Positions 1-5,510 of a stretch of DNA of 5,542 bases are shown piece after piece; positions within the stretch are counted from its first letter, which is position 1; each line of letters starts with the position of its first letter. Both the position numbers and the translations under genes were made by a program. The notes under the pieces are model-generated. The model was not told where the DNA came from, did no database searches, and saw only the letters and a list, made by a program, of their open reading frames with translations. This DNA is from Ignavibacteriales bacterium. GTDB lineage: Bacteria > Bacteroidota > Ignavibacteria > Ignavibacteriales > Ignavibacteriaceae. Where the stretch lies: positions 1-5,542 of the forward strand of contig JAGUXE010000093.1 in the NCBI GenBank assembly GCA_020061995.1, written 5' to 3'.

Positions 1-951
1 TGTAGCAATAATTGTTAAGCTTCCGCCGTCTTCTGTATTTCTGGCAGCACCGAAAAATCTTTTGGGTTTATGAAGAGCATTAGAATCAATACCACCTGAT
101 AAAATTCTACCGCTATGAGGAACAACAATGTTATGTGCTCTTGCTAAACGTGTTATACTATCAAGGAGAATTACAACATCTTCTTTAGCTTCAACCATAC
201 GTTTTGCTTTTTCAATTACCATATCGGCAACTTGAACGTGGCGTTCGGCAGGTTCATCAAATGTTGAACTAATTACTTCTGCTTTAACCATTCTCTCCAT
301 ATCGGTTACTTCTTCAGGACGCTCATCAATCAGTAGTATTATTAATTTTACATCAGGATTATTTCGTGTAATTGAGTTAGCTATTTTTTGAAGAAGAATT
401 GTTTTACCACTTTTTGGCGGAGAAACGATCAAACCTCTTTGTCCCTTTCCAATTGGAGAAAGAAGATCCATTATTCTCATAGACCATTCACCCGGAGCGG
501 ATTCAAGAGTTAATCTTTTTGTAGGATAAACAGGAATTAAATTATCAAATAAAGTACGCTCCCTTATGCCAGCCGGATCCATACCGTTAACAGCTTCAAC
601 TCTAAGTAGCGCAAAAAATCTCTCACCGTCTTTTGGAGGTCTAACCTGCCCGCTTACATAGTCACCGGTTCTTAAACTGAATTTTTTGATTTGAGAAGGT
701 GAAACGTAAATATCGTCAGGTGAAGGGAGATAATTATAATCCGATGATCTTAAAAAACCGTAACCATCGGGCAAAACTTCTAGGACACCGCGAGAAAATG
801 TTAATCCGTCTTTTGATGTTTGTGCTTCAAGAATTTTGAAAATTAATTCTTGCTTTCTCAAGTCTGAGTAACCGGTAATTCCTAATTCCTTCGAAATTGC
901 ATTGAGTTCTACAATTTTTTTTGACTTGAGTTCAGAAATATCCATTGGCAT
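1..951 (-). CDS. rho: Transcription termination factor Rho, 3' part cut off by window edge
   Basis: Rho is a hexameric RNA-dependent ATPase/helicase that ends transcription in the cytoplasm. The reading frame is open from 951 to the left edge, giving 317 residues of a protein usually near 420. Visible in order: an N-terminal helical Rho_N region (about residues 5-45); the cold-shock-like primary RNA-binding domain with the RNP motif PDGYGFLR (61-68); Walker A PPKSGKT (178-184); [13 protein letters not shown], whose E210 matches the catalytic Glu (E211 in E. coli); Walker B ILLD ending at D264; and the Q-loop [12 protein letters not shown] (276-287). It breaks off at GGSLTIIAT, so the arginine finger and much of the R-loop are outside. 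Two in-frame ATGs (951 and 945) are possible; I chose 951 because AAGG lies 6 bases upstream of it. There is no long N-terminal insertion of the kind found in Bacteroides Rho. Identification is very secure; the exact start is less so. Confidence 0.97.
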   Translation of the reverse strand, partial: MPMDISELKSKKIVELNAISKELGITGYSDLRKQELIFKILEAQTSKDGLTFSRGVLEVLPDGYGFLRSSDYNYLPSPDDIYVSPSQIKKFSLRTGDYVSGQVRPPKDGERFFALLRVEAVNGMDPAGIRERTLFDNLIPVYPTKRLTLESAPGEWSMRIMDLLSPIGKGQRGLIVSPPKSGKTILLQKIANSITRNNPDVKLIILLIDERPEEVTDMERMVKAEVISSTFDEPAERHVQVADMVIEKAKRMVEAKEDVVILLDSITRLARAHNIVVPHSGRILSGGIDSNALHKPKRFFGAARNTEDGGSLTIIAT

Positions 952-1046
952 AACTAACCTTTATTAATGTAATTTAAATTGAAAATTTTTGTAAATAACC
1001 ATGTCTAATTGATTTTTATTGATGTTTCTCGGAGGTGTAAAATGAT

Positions 1047-1087
1047 TTCGAACTTCCGCTTGAAAAAATGCAATTTTTCTCTTCGAA
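1047..1087 (-). other. Possible stem-loop just beyond folC stop
   Basis: Two TTCGAA hexamers (1047-1052 and 1082-1087) can pair, and inside them GAAAAA (1062-1067) pairs with TTTTTC (1074-1079), separated by an asymmetric internal loop. It begins three bases after the folC stop. On the minus strand only a broken T-rich stretch (ATCATTTTAC) follows, so if it ends folC transcripts it is a weak terminator; it might instead protect the 3' end. The rest of the 138-bp folC-rho gap shows no other convincing structure. Confidence 0.22.
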
Positions 1088-1089
1088 TG

Positions 1090-2352
1090 TCAAGATGTAA
1101 GTTCCGGTAATATTTTTTTGATCTCACCTATCAAATACATGCTGCCGGTAATAACCAGACACTCATCTGTTGAGTTTTCTCTGATGTATTCTTTTAAACA
1201 CTCTTTGAAATCCATTGGTGAAACTTTAATGTCAGATTCTTCTGCTATTTCCTGTAATTCTTTAATTTTTAATCCTCTATCGAATGAAAGTTCGGTAACA
1301 TAAATCTTGTCGAAATGTGACTTCAGTAAAGCAAGCATTTGGAAAACCGATTTATCTCGCATCGCAGTAAAAAGAAGTTTTTTAGTTTTATATTTTTTTT
1401 CATCTAGCCGGAACTCATTTAAAAAATTTGAAATACCTTCCAAATTATGTGCCGAATCAAGTATTATCAATGGTCTCTTTACGGCTATTTCATATCTGCC
1501 GGATAAACCGGTATTTTTTACTACGTTTATAATCCCTTTTTCAAAAATCTTTTCATTACACAGATCAAGACATTTATAGACCGTTAAGGCAGCTAATACT
1601 GCATTATATCTTTGGTAATAACCTCGTAGCGGGGAATCCAATTTGTCGATATTCAATTCTTCGGTGTAAAGCTCAACAAAATTTTCCCTCACTATCATAT
1701 TATCTTCAAGTTTAAACAATTCAACATTAACATCATCACATTTTGCTTCTATAATTTTAGATGATGCTTCAGGAAGATAACCTATAAAAACTTTAGAATC
1801 TTTTTTTATTATTTCTGCTTTTTCTTTTGTTATTAGTTCAATGGTATCACCAAGAACATTTGTATGCTCAAGACTGATTGAAGTAATTACTACTCCGATT
1901 GGATTAATAACATTCGTTGCATCTAATCTTCCACCTAGTCCTGTTTCAATCACTGCATAATCAACATTCATCTCTTTAAAATATAGAAAAGCCATTGCAG
2001 TAGTAACTTCAAAAAAGGTTAATTCATTATCGAAAATATATTTTTCATGCAATTCAATAAAATTCACTACAAACTGGTCGTCAATTTCAACACCGTTGAT
2101 TTTAATGCGTTCATTAAAATTCACAAAATGGGGTGAGGTATAAAGTCCAGTTTTATATCCAGCTTCTTTTAATATACTCGCTATGAATGATGAAGTACTC
2201 CCTTTTCCGTTTGATCCGGCTACATGAAAGGATTTAATTTTATTTTGAGGATTACCTAATAACTTTAAGAACTTGATGATATTAGTCAAACCAAGTTTAA
2301 CACCAAATGTTTGAAGTGAAAACAGTTTTTCGAGAGCGATTTCTTTTTTCAT
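1090..2352 (-). CDS. folC: Bifunctional dihydrofolate synthase / folylpolyglutamate synthase
   Basis: FolC is a cytoplasmic Mur-ligase-family enzyme that joins glutamate to dihydropteroate, making dihydrofolate, and then adds further glutamates to folates at the cost of ATP. The 420 residues match the family's length. Visible: the P-loop HVAGSNGKGS (43-52); the omega-loop segment YTSPHFVNFNERI (71-83); ETGLGGRLDATN (136-147), the family signature; LEHTNVLG (161-168); TKEKAEIIK (175-183), where K178 is the position usually carbamylated; GRYE (285-288) and LDSAHN (298-303) of the C-terminal domain; and GSMYLIGE near the end. The last motif is more often followed by Pro; here it is Leu304. The ATG at 2352 lies 8 bases after the pyrD stop and has no clear Shine-Dalgarno, so it is probably translated by coupling within the pyrK-pyrD-folC operon. 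A folylpolyglutamate-only role cannot be excluded, since no folP is in view. Confidence 0.94.
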   Translation of the reverse strand: MKKEIALEKLFSLQTFGVKLGLTNIIKFLKLLGNPQNKIKSFHVAGSNGKGSTSSFIASILKEAGYKTGLYTSPHFVNFNERIKINGVEIDDQFVVNFIELHEKYIFDNELTFFEVTTAMAFLYFKEMNVDYAVIETGLGGRLDATNVINPIGVVITSISLEHTNVLGDTIELITKEKAEIIKKDSKVFIGYLPEASSKIIEAKCDDVNVELFKLEDNMIVRENFVELYTEELNIDKLDSPLRGYYQRYNAVLAALTVYKCLDLCNEKIFEKGIINVVKNTGLSGRYEIAVKRPLIILDSAHNLEGISNFLNEFRLDEKKYKTKKLLFTAMRDKSVFQMLALLKSHFDKIYVTELSFDRGLKIKELQEIAEESDIKVSPMDFKECLKEYIRENSTDECLVITGSMYLIGEIKKILPELTS

Positions 2353-2360
2353 AAACTAAT

Positions 2361-3278
2361 TTAAATGATAAATGATCCTGTTATTTCAGACAATTTTGTA
2401 ATCTTCATTTTCTCACAATATTCATATAATCCATTTACAATAAGTTCTGCACTATTAGGTTGAATGAAATTAGCTGTCCCAACCTGAAATGCCGATGCCC
2501 CAACGATCATAAACTCAATAGCATCATTCCAACTCATTATTCCGCCTATACCGATTATTGGAATATCAACATTACGTTTTATTTCAAGAACTTTAGCCAA
2601 TGCAACTGGTTTGATAGCTGGTCCTGATAGCCCCCCGGTTACATTAAATATTTTCGGTTTTTTCGTCCAGATATTAAATGCTGTGCCAACCAGTGTATTA
2701 ATAGCTGAAACCGCATCTCCCCCTTCATCTTTAACTACTTTTGCAAAATCTGAAATTCGGGAGACATTAGGGGAAAGTTTGATAATTATTGGTTTATTCG
2801 TTACCCCTTTAACTGCTGCTGTAATTTTACCGACAATCGATAAATTGTTTCCGAATTCCAAGCCTCCATCTTTAACATTAGGACAAGAGACATTTATCTC
2901 AAAAGCTGAAATTGCATCTTCGGTAGTTAGTATTCTAGTACATTCAACATATTCTTCAACTGAACTTGCAGCGATATTACAAATTAAATTGGTTTTGTAG
3001 TCTTTCAGAAATGGGATTTTATCTTTAAGAAATGATTCAACTCCTACATTCGCCAATCCTATCGCATTTAACATCCCCGAAGAAGTTTCAACTATTCGTT
3101 GCGGAGGATTTCCTTTTCTTGGATTTAAACTTAATGATTTAGTTACTATTCCACCAATTTTATTTAAATCGATAAATTCAGATATTTCATTACCATAGCC
3201 AACTGTCCCTGATGCAAGCAAGACAGGGTTCTTAAATTTCAATCCACCTATTTCAATTGAAAGATCTATATTATCCAC
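2361..3278 (-). CDS. pyrD: Dihydroorotate dehydrogenase class 1B, catalytic subunit
   Basis: This FMN enzyme oxidises dihydroorotate to orotate, the fourth step of pyrimidine synthesis. In class 1B enzymes it works as a heterotetramer with PyrK, which hands electrons to NAD+. The 305 residues match the class. Visible: GTVGYG (24-29); TKSLS with K47; MLNAIGLAN (69-77), substrate/FMN contacts; NVSCPN (129-134) with Cys132 as the catalytic base, the class 1 hallmark (class 2 has Ser); IKLSPN (166-171) with K167; GGLSGPAIKP (215-224); and the phosphate-binding GIGGI (243-247) plus GTA (267-269). The start is GTG: no in-frame ATG occurs before codon 69, and an in-frame stop lies only six codons upstream. 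GGTGAT five bases before it acts as Shine-Dalgarno. The G of the pyrK TAG stop is also the first base of this GTG, indicating translational coupling. Confidence 0.97.
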   Translation of the reverse strand: MDNIDLSIEIGGLKFKNPVLLASGTVGYGNEISEFIDLNKIGGIVTKSLSLNPRKGNPPQRIVETSSGMLNAIGLANVGVESFLKDKIPFLKDYKTNLICNIAASSVEEYVECTRILTTEDAISAFEINVSCPNVKDGGLEFGNNLSIVGKITAAVKGVTNKPIIIKLSPNVSRISDFAKVVKDEGGDAVSAINTLVGTAFNIWTKKPKIFNVTGGLSGPAIKPVALAKVLEIKRNVDIPIIGIGGIMSWNDAIEFMIVGASAFQVGTANFIQPNSAELIVNGLYEYCEKMKITKLSEITGSFII

Positions 3279-4051
3279 TATATCACCACATCTTTAGCAT
3301 TGAAAACCGGACCATCTTTACAAACTAATAGATATTTATGATCTTCTGATGTTGATTCTATAGGACAACCTTGACATATCCCAAACCCGCAAGCCATTGC
3401 ACATTCAGTTGAAACTTCACAATTAATATTATTTGCCAAAGTGAATTGTTGTAAAGCCTTTAACATCGGATTGGGTCCACATGCAAATACTTTAATATTC
3501 TCCTTTTGAAAATCTTTAAAGTGATTTTTGAATAATTGAACTATATTTCCATCGAATCCCAAAGAACCATCATCGGTAGCAACTAGGACAGATGATAAAC
3601 CATAGGTAATCACATCACGAAAACTTCTTCCTCCGACAAAAGAGAAAACTTTTTTCTTATTTTTTATCATTTTTTCAAGGAATGGAAATGGAGCCGCACC
3701 CAATCCTCCTGCTACAATGATGGCAGTTTCGTAATCGTCATCAATATTGAAACCATTTCCGAGTGGACCGAGAATGTTTACAGTATCACCAGCATTTTTA
3801 TGCGCTAATAATCGGGTTCCTTCACCATAAATGTTGAACATGATATAAATATAATCACCCTCAACATCGCAAACACTGAAAGGTCTTCGTAATAAAGGAA
3901 AAACGGAATCTGTAATTTTCACATTTAAGAATTGTCCCGGTTTAATAACTTGTGCAATCTCAGGTGAAAATAATTTAAGAAGTATAATATTATGTTCTAG
4001 TTCAATTGTTTTTTCTACAACCGCATCTGTTATGAACAATTTCTTACCCAA
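3278..4051 (-). CDS. pyrK: Dihydroorotate dehydrogenase electron-transfer subunit (FAD, [2Fe-2S])
   Basis: PyrK takes electrons from PyrD's FMN through a [2Fe-2S] cluster and FAD to NAD+. The 257 residues are of normal length. Visible: a ferredoxin-reductase-like FAD domain with PGQF (38-41) and RRPFS (55-59); GEGTRLL (76-82) and GPLGNGF (95-101); the NAD domain beginning VAGGLGAAP (113-121), with FVGGR (138-142) and CGPNPML (191-197); then the C-terminal cluster motif MACGFGICQGC with Cys221, Cys226, Cys229 and Cys244 as the expected four ligands. Cys217, four residues before the first ligand, is extra; relatives I recall have Arg there. The start is TTG: an in-frame TAA sits two codons upstream and the next in-frame Met is residue 71. 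TTG at codon 5 is the only other reasonable start. No Shine-Dalgarno is evident. It is the first gene of the pyrK-pyrD-folC group. Confidence 0.95.
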   Translation of the reverse strand: MGKKLFITDAVVEKTIELEHNIILLKLFSPEIAQVIKPGQFLNVKITDSVFPLLRRPFSVCDVEGDYIYIMFNIYGEGTRLLAHKNAGDTVNILGPLGNGFNIDDDYETAIIVAGGLGAAPFPFLEKMIKNKKKVFSFVGGRSFRDVITYGLSSVLVATDDGSLGFDGNIVQLFKNHFKDFQKENIKVFACGPNPMLKALQQFTLANNINCEVSTECAMACGFGICQGCPIESTSEDHKYLLVCKDGPVFNAKDVVI

Positions 4052-4056
4052 TTGTT
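4035..4056 (-). promoter_or_regulatory. Inverted repeat enclosing the pyrK start codon
   Basis: AACAATT at 4035-4041 and AATTGTT at 4050-4056 are perfect 7-bp inverted repeats with an 8-base loop. In the mRNA the TTG start (4051-4049) lies across the stem-loop junction and the alternative TTG (codon 5) is in the other arm. Only one of the seven pairs is G-C, so the stem is weak alone; a role in limiting initiation is inference. Confidence 0.3.
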
Positions 4057-4084
4057 AAATAATAATTCTCTACTTGAACGAATC

Positions 4085-4099
4085 CGGAGGGTCTCCCCG
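4085..4099 (-). other. Small GC-rich stem-loop in the pyrK leader
   Basis: A GC island in AT-rich surroundings reads CGGGGAGACCCTCCG on the minus strand. It can fold as CGG-GG / CC-CCG with a three-base loop and a two-base bulge, or as GGAG/CTCC. It lies about 35 bases before the pyrK start and inside the transcript expected from the promoter at 4120-4150. There is no following T-tract, so it is not an intrinsic terminator. It could be leader structure or the remnant of a dispersed intergenic repeat. Confidence 0.25.
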
Positions 4100-4119
4100 A
4101 TGTGTTTTTATTGTGTTGT

Positions 4120-4150
4120 GAAAATTATGAATATTTTCTTTTTTAACAAA
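4120..4150 (-). promoter_or_regulatory. Candidate Bacteroidetes-type promoter for pyrK-pyrD-folC
   Basis: Read on the minus strand, TTTG (4150-4147) is followed after 19 bases by TAATTTTC (4127-4120). This fits the Bacteroidetes -33/-7 pattern TTTG and TAnnTTTG, with only the last base of the -7 box differing. It would start transcription near 4116 and leave a leader of about 65 bases before pyrK. AT-richness makes chance matches common, and use of this promoter type depends on the unproven taxonomic assignment. Confidence 0.35.
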
Positions 4151-4155
4151 AAAAT

Positions 4156-4620
4156 CTACCCAGTTTTTTCTCTTTTAAATACTATATAATCGGTAATTGG
4201 AGCTCTTAATTCTTCTTTTCTGAACAATTGTGCAATCTGACCTCTATGGTAAGTCGCATGATTGAATAAGTGAATCAGAATATCCGACAATTTATTTCCG
4301 AATTTCTTCCCTTGCAGATTTGAGTATTCGATAACTTGAGAAAGAGTATCTTCTGTTAAGGTGCTGAAGTAATTATCATAATCCTGATTTAGATTATTAA
4401 GGAAGTTTTGCAATTCAGCAGTTTCTATTGATGCCTGGAAATTATCGGAATCAAACTGTTCATTCATAATTCTTTTTAACCATACATCGTCTGCTTTTAG
4501 AATATGCGAAAAGAGATAAACGATTCTCTCCTCTTTTGGTTTATCGACTACAATTCGATCGAGAACACGTTGGTTAGCCCATTTATCATACTTATGAATG
4601 TTTAAAACATATTCAAGCAT
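4156..4620 (-). CDS. DinB-family (DinB/DUF664-like) putative metal-dependent protein
   Basis: A 154-residue protein of the DinB/YfiT four-helix-bundle superfamily. Visible: the N-terminal YDKWANQRVL (11-20) typical of the first helix; LFSHILKADDVWL (36-48) with His39; and HLFNHATYHRGQIA (117-130) with His121 and His125. His39, His121 and His125 are the three expected metal ligands. The C-terminal segment with P141-TDY ending in FKRE is also family-like. Some members transfer low-molecular-weight thiols or respond to DNA damage, but most have no known role, and nothing here identifies a substrate. There is no signal peptide or membrane segment, so it should be cytoplasmic. ATG at 4620 is preceded by GAGGTGAT (GAGG plus 6 bases), one of the best ribosome binding sites in the window. 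It is separated from the bacterioferritin gene by terminators, so it probably has its own promoter in 4621-4727; I could not identify it confidently. No good terminator follows, so read-through into pyrK is possible. Confidence 0.88.
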   Translation of the reverse strand: MLEYVLNIHKYDKWANQRVLDRIVVDKPKEERIVYLFSHILKADDVWLKRIMNEQFDSDNFQASIETAELQNFLNNLNQDYDNYFSTLTEDTLSQVIEYSNLQGKKFGNKLSDILIHLFNHATYHRGQIAQLFRKEELRAPITDYIVFKREKTG

Positions 4621-4727
4621 ACATCACCTCTAAGGATTATTACTGTTTTTAACCTGTTATTAAAAAGACTTTAAGAATAAGATTTTTCATCTCTCAAGAC
4701 ATACTAATAATGACAAAATAAACTATT

Positions 4728-4764
4728 AAAAAGTATCTTCTTCTCTCGAAGAAAAGAAGATACT
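4728..4764 (-). terminator. Second intrinsic terminator downstream of bacterioferritin
   Basis: AGTATCTTCTT (4732-4742) and AAGAAGATACT (4754-4764) are perfect 11-bp inverted repeats. In minus-strand RNA the next pair is a G-U wobble (4743/4753), followed by three further pairs closing a UCG loop, giving a continuous 15-bp stem. A run of five T (4732-4728), the first paired, then AATAG follows. In plus-strand RNA the same position would be a C-A mismatch and no T-tract follows, so the structure favours the minus strand. Confidence 0.72.
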
Positions 4765-4790
4765 ACTAAAAGAATTTTTAAAGAGGTTGC

Positions 4791-4811
4791 AAAAAATAAG
4801 AAGCCTTATTT
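4791..4811 (-). terminator. First, weaker terminator ten bases after the bacterioferritin stop
   Basis: AAATAAG (4794-4800) and CTTATTT (4805-4811) form a 7-bp stem with a four-base loop. On the minus strand the 3' arm runs into six consecutive T (4796-4791, three of them in the stem). Only one pair is G-C, so termination here is likely partial, with the longer hairpin at 4728-4764 as backup. Confidence 0.5.
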
Positions 4812-4820
4812 GAAGAAAGA

Positions 4821-5321
4821 TTAATCGACAGGACCTTGACCTGCGTGGCGAAGTTTGCTTCTCTCAATTGATTGCAGAGCTAAATAACCATCACCGAATT
4901 TTCTCAGGTTTTCTAATTCTGTATCATATTGATCATAATGATTTTCTTCTTCTGCAACTAGACTTTCGAATAATTGTTTTGAAATTGCATCGGCATTTGC
5001 AGAACATTCATTTGCCCAAACATTGTATTCTTTAGCACTCTCTTCTTCCATTTTGGCAGCCATCTTCAACATTTCAGCTACTTCGCGAACTTTATGTACT
5101 TCGGAAGCAGCATTCATTTCAACATCTCCCTTTAAAAATAATATTCTCTCTGAAAGTCGTTCAATATGAATCATCTCCTGAATTGCTGTTCTTTTAAATA
5201 GCGATGCTAGAAGATCATATCCTTGATCATCACAGTGAAAATGAAAATACATATATTGATGAACTGCATAGAGTTCGTCTGCTACAGCTTTATTTAGTAA
5301 TTCAATACTTTTTTCGTGCAT
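4821..5321 (-). CDS. bfr: Bacterioferritin-like iron storage protein
   Basis: Ferritin-like four-helix protein of 166 residues that should assemble into a cytoplasmic shell, oxidise Fe(II) at a di-iron site and store iron. Aligned by eye to E. coli bacterioferritin, all ferroxidase residues are present: Glu16 (ADEL), Glu49 and His52 (QEMIH), Glu92, Glu125 and His128 (EEENH), plus Tyr23. Met50 aligns with the Met that ligates haem between subunits in bacterioferritins, which favours Bfr over non-haem ferritin or Dps. ERILFLKG (58-65) is also Bfr-like. The protein is slightly longer than the usual 155-160 residues, with a charged, Gly/Pro-ending tail after about residue 146. ATG at 5321 is preceded by AGGGG with 7-base spacing. 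The gene looks monocistronic, with terminators on both sides. Iron- or peroxide-responsive control is plausible from the upstream palindrome but not shown. Confidence 0.9.
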   Translation of the reverse strand: MHEKSIELLNKAVADELYAVHQYMYFHFHCDDQGYDLLASLFKRTAIQEMIHIERLSERILFLKGDVEMNAASEVHKVREVAEMLKMAAKMEEESAKEYNVWANECSANADAISKQLFESLVAEEENHYDQYDTELENLRKFGDGYLALQSIERSKLRHAGQGPVD

Positions 5322-5412
5322 TTTGAGACCCCTAATTATAATTAAATTGATTAATAAACTTAACAGAATTCCTCAAATAATTCAATGATAATAGTTTTTT
5401 CATCGATTTATA

Positions 5413-5442
5413 ATTAATCCCGGAGCATTCGATTTTTGACAA
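5413..5442 (-). promoter_or_regulatory. Candidate bacterioferritin promoter
   Basis: On the minus strand TTGTCA (5442-5437, five of six to the sigma-70 -35 consensus) is followed after 18 bases by ATTAAT (5418-5413, four of six to -10). TATAAA next to it (5412-5407) is an alternative -10 with too long a spacer (24 bases). Transcription would begin near 5406, leaving an 85-base leader. The sequence is AT-rich and the primary sigma specificity of this organism is unknown. Confidence 0.25.
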
Positions 5443-5446
5443 AAAT
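5432..5446. promoter_or_regulatory. 15-bp 7-1-7 palindrome upstream of bacterioferritin
   Basis: ATTTTTG-A-CAAAAAT is a perfect inverted repeat with 7-base arms around one central base. It overlaps the candidate -35 hexamer and lies 111 bases before the start codon. The 7-1-7 geometry is that of operators bound by Fur/PerR-family regulators, which commonly control iron storage genes, but the arm sequence is not the classical Fur or PerR box. An operator role is inference. Confidence 0.33.
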
Positions 5447-5475
5447 GGTAATTGGATTTGCTTTTAAAGAATTAT

Positions 5476-5504
5476 AAAAAAAAGGCTGTCAAAAATGACA
5501 GCCT
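5476..5504 (-). terminator. Strong intrinsic terminator of an upstream minus-strand gene
   Basis: AGGCTGTC (5483-5490) and GACAGCCT (5497-5504) form a perfect 8-bp stem, five pairs G-C, with a six-base loop. On the minus strand it is followed by eight consecutive T (5483-5476, the first paired). No T-tract follows on the plus strand. It separates the bacterioferritin gene from whatever lies to the right of the window. Confidence 0.92.
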
Positions 5505-5510
5505 CTTAAA

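Noticed and set aside
966..995. TTTACA-18-TACATT as a rho promoter
   Set aside because: Transcription would start about eight bases before the ATG, cutting into the AAGG ribosome binding site; the region is so AT-rich that such matches are expected.
1118..1579. Two plus-strand open frames (1118-1303 and 1307-1579)
   Set aside because: They lie antisense to folC, whose protein is clearly conserved over the same bases; their translations resemble nothing and they have no ribosome binding site.
2611..3000. Plus-strand open frame of 129 codons
   Set aside because: Antisense shadow of pyrD, which has all class 1B motifs across the same stretch.
4135..4156. T-run/A-run pair after the DinB stop as a terminator
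   Set aside because: The stem would be only A-T pairs with no defined T-tract beyond it; it more likely forms part of the candidate pyrK promoter.
4646..4733. TTTTTAA/TTAAAAA inverted repeat (4646-4666) and a TATTAAAAAG direct repeat (4658 and 4724)
   Set aside because: Low-complexity AT sequence; short arms of this kind occur by chance in this composition, and the second copy is part of the terminator's T-tract.
5322..5340. TATAAT hexamer just before the bacterioferritin start
   Set aside because: The start point would fall in the Shine-Dalgarno, and the hexamer 17 bases upstream is a poor -35.
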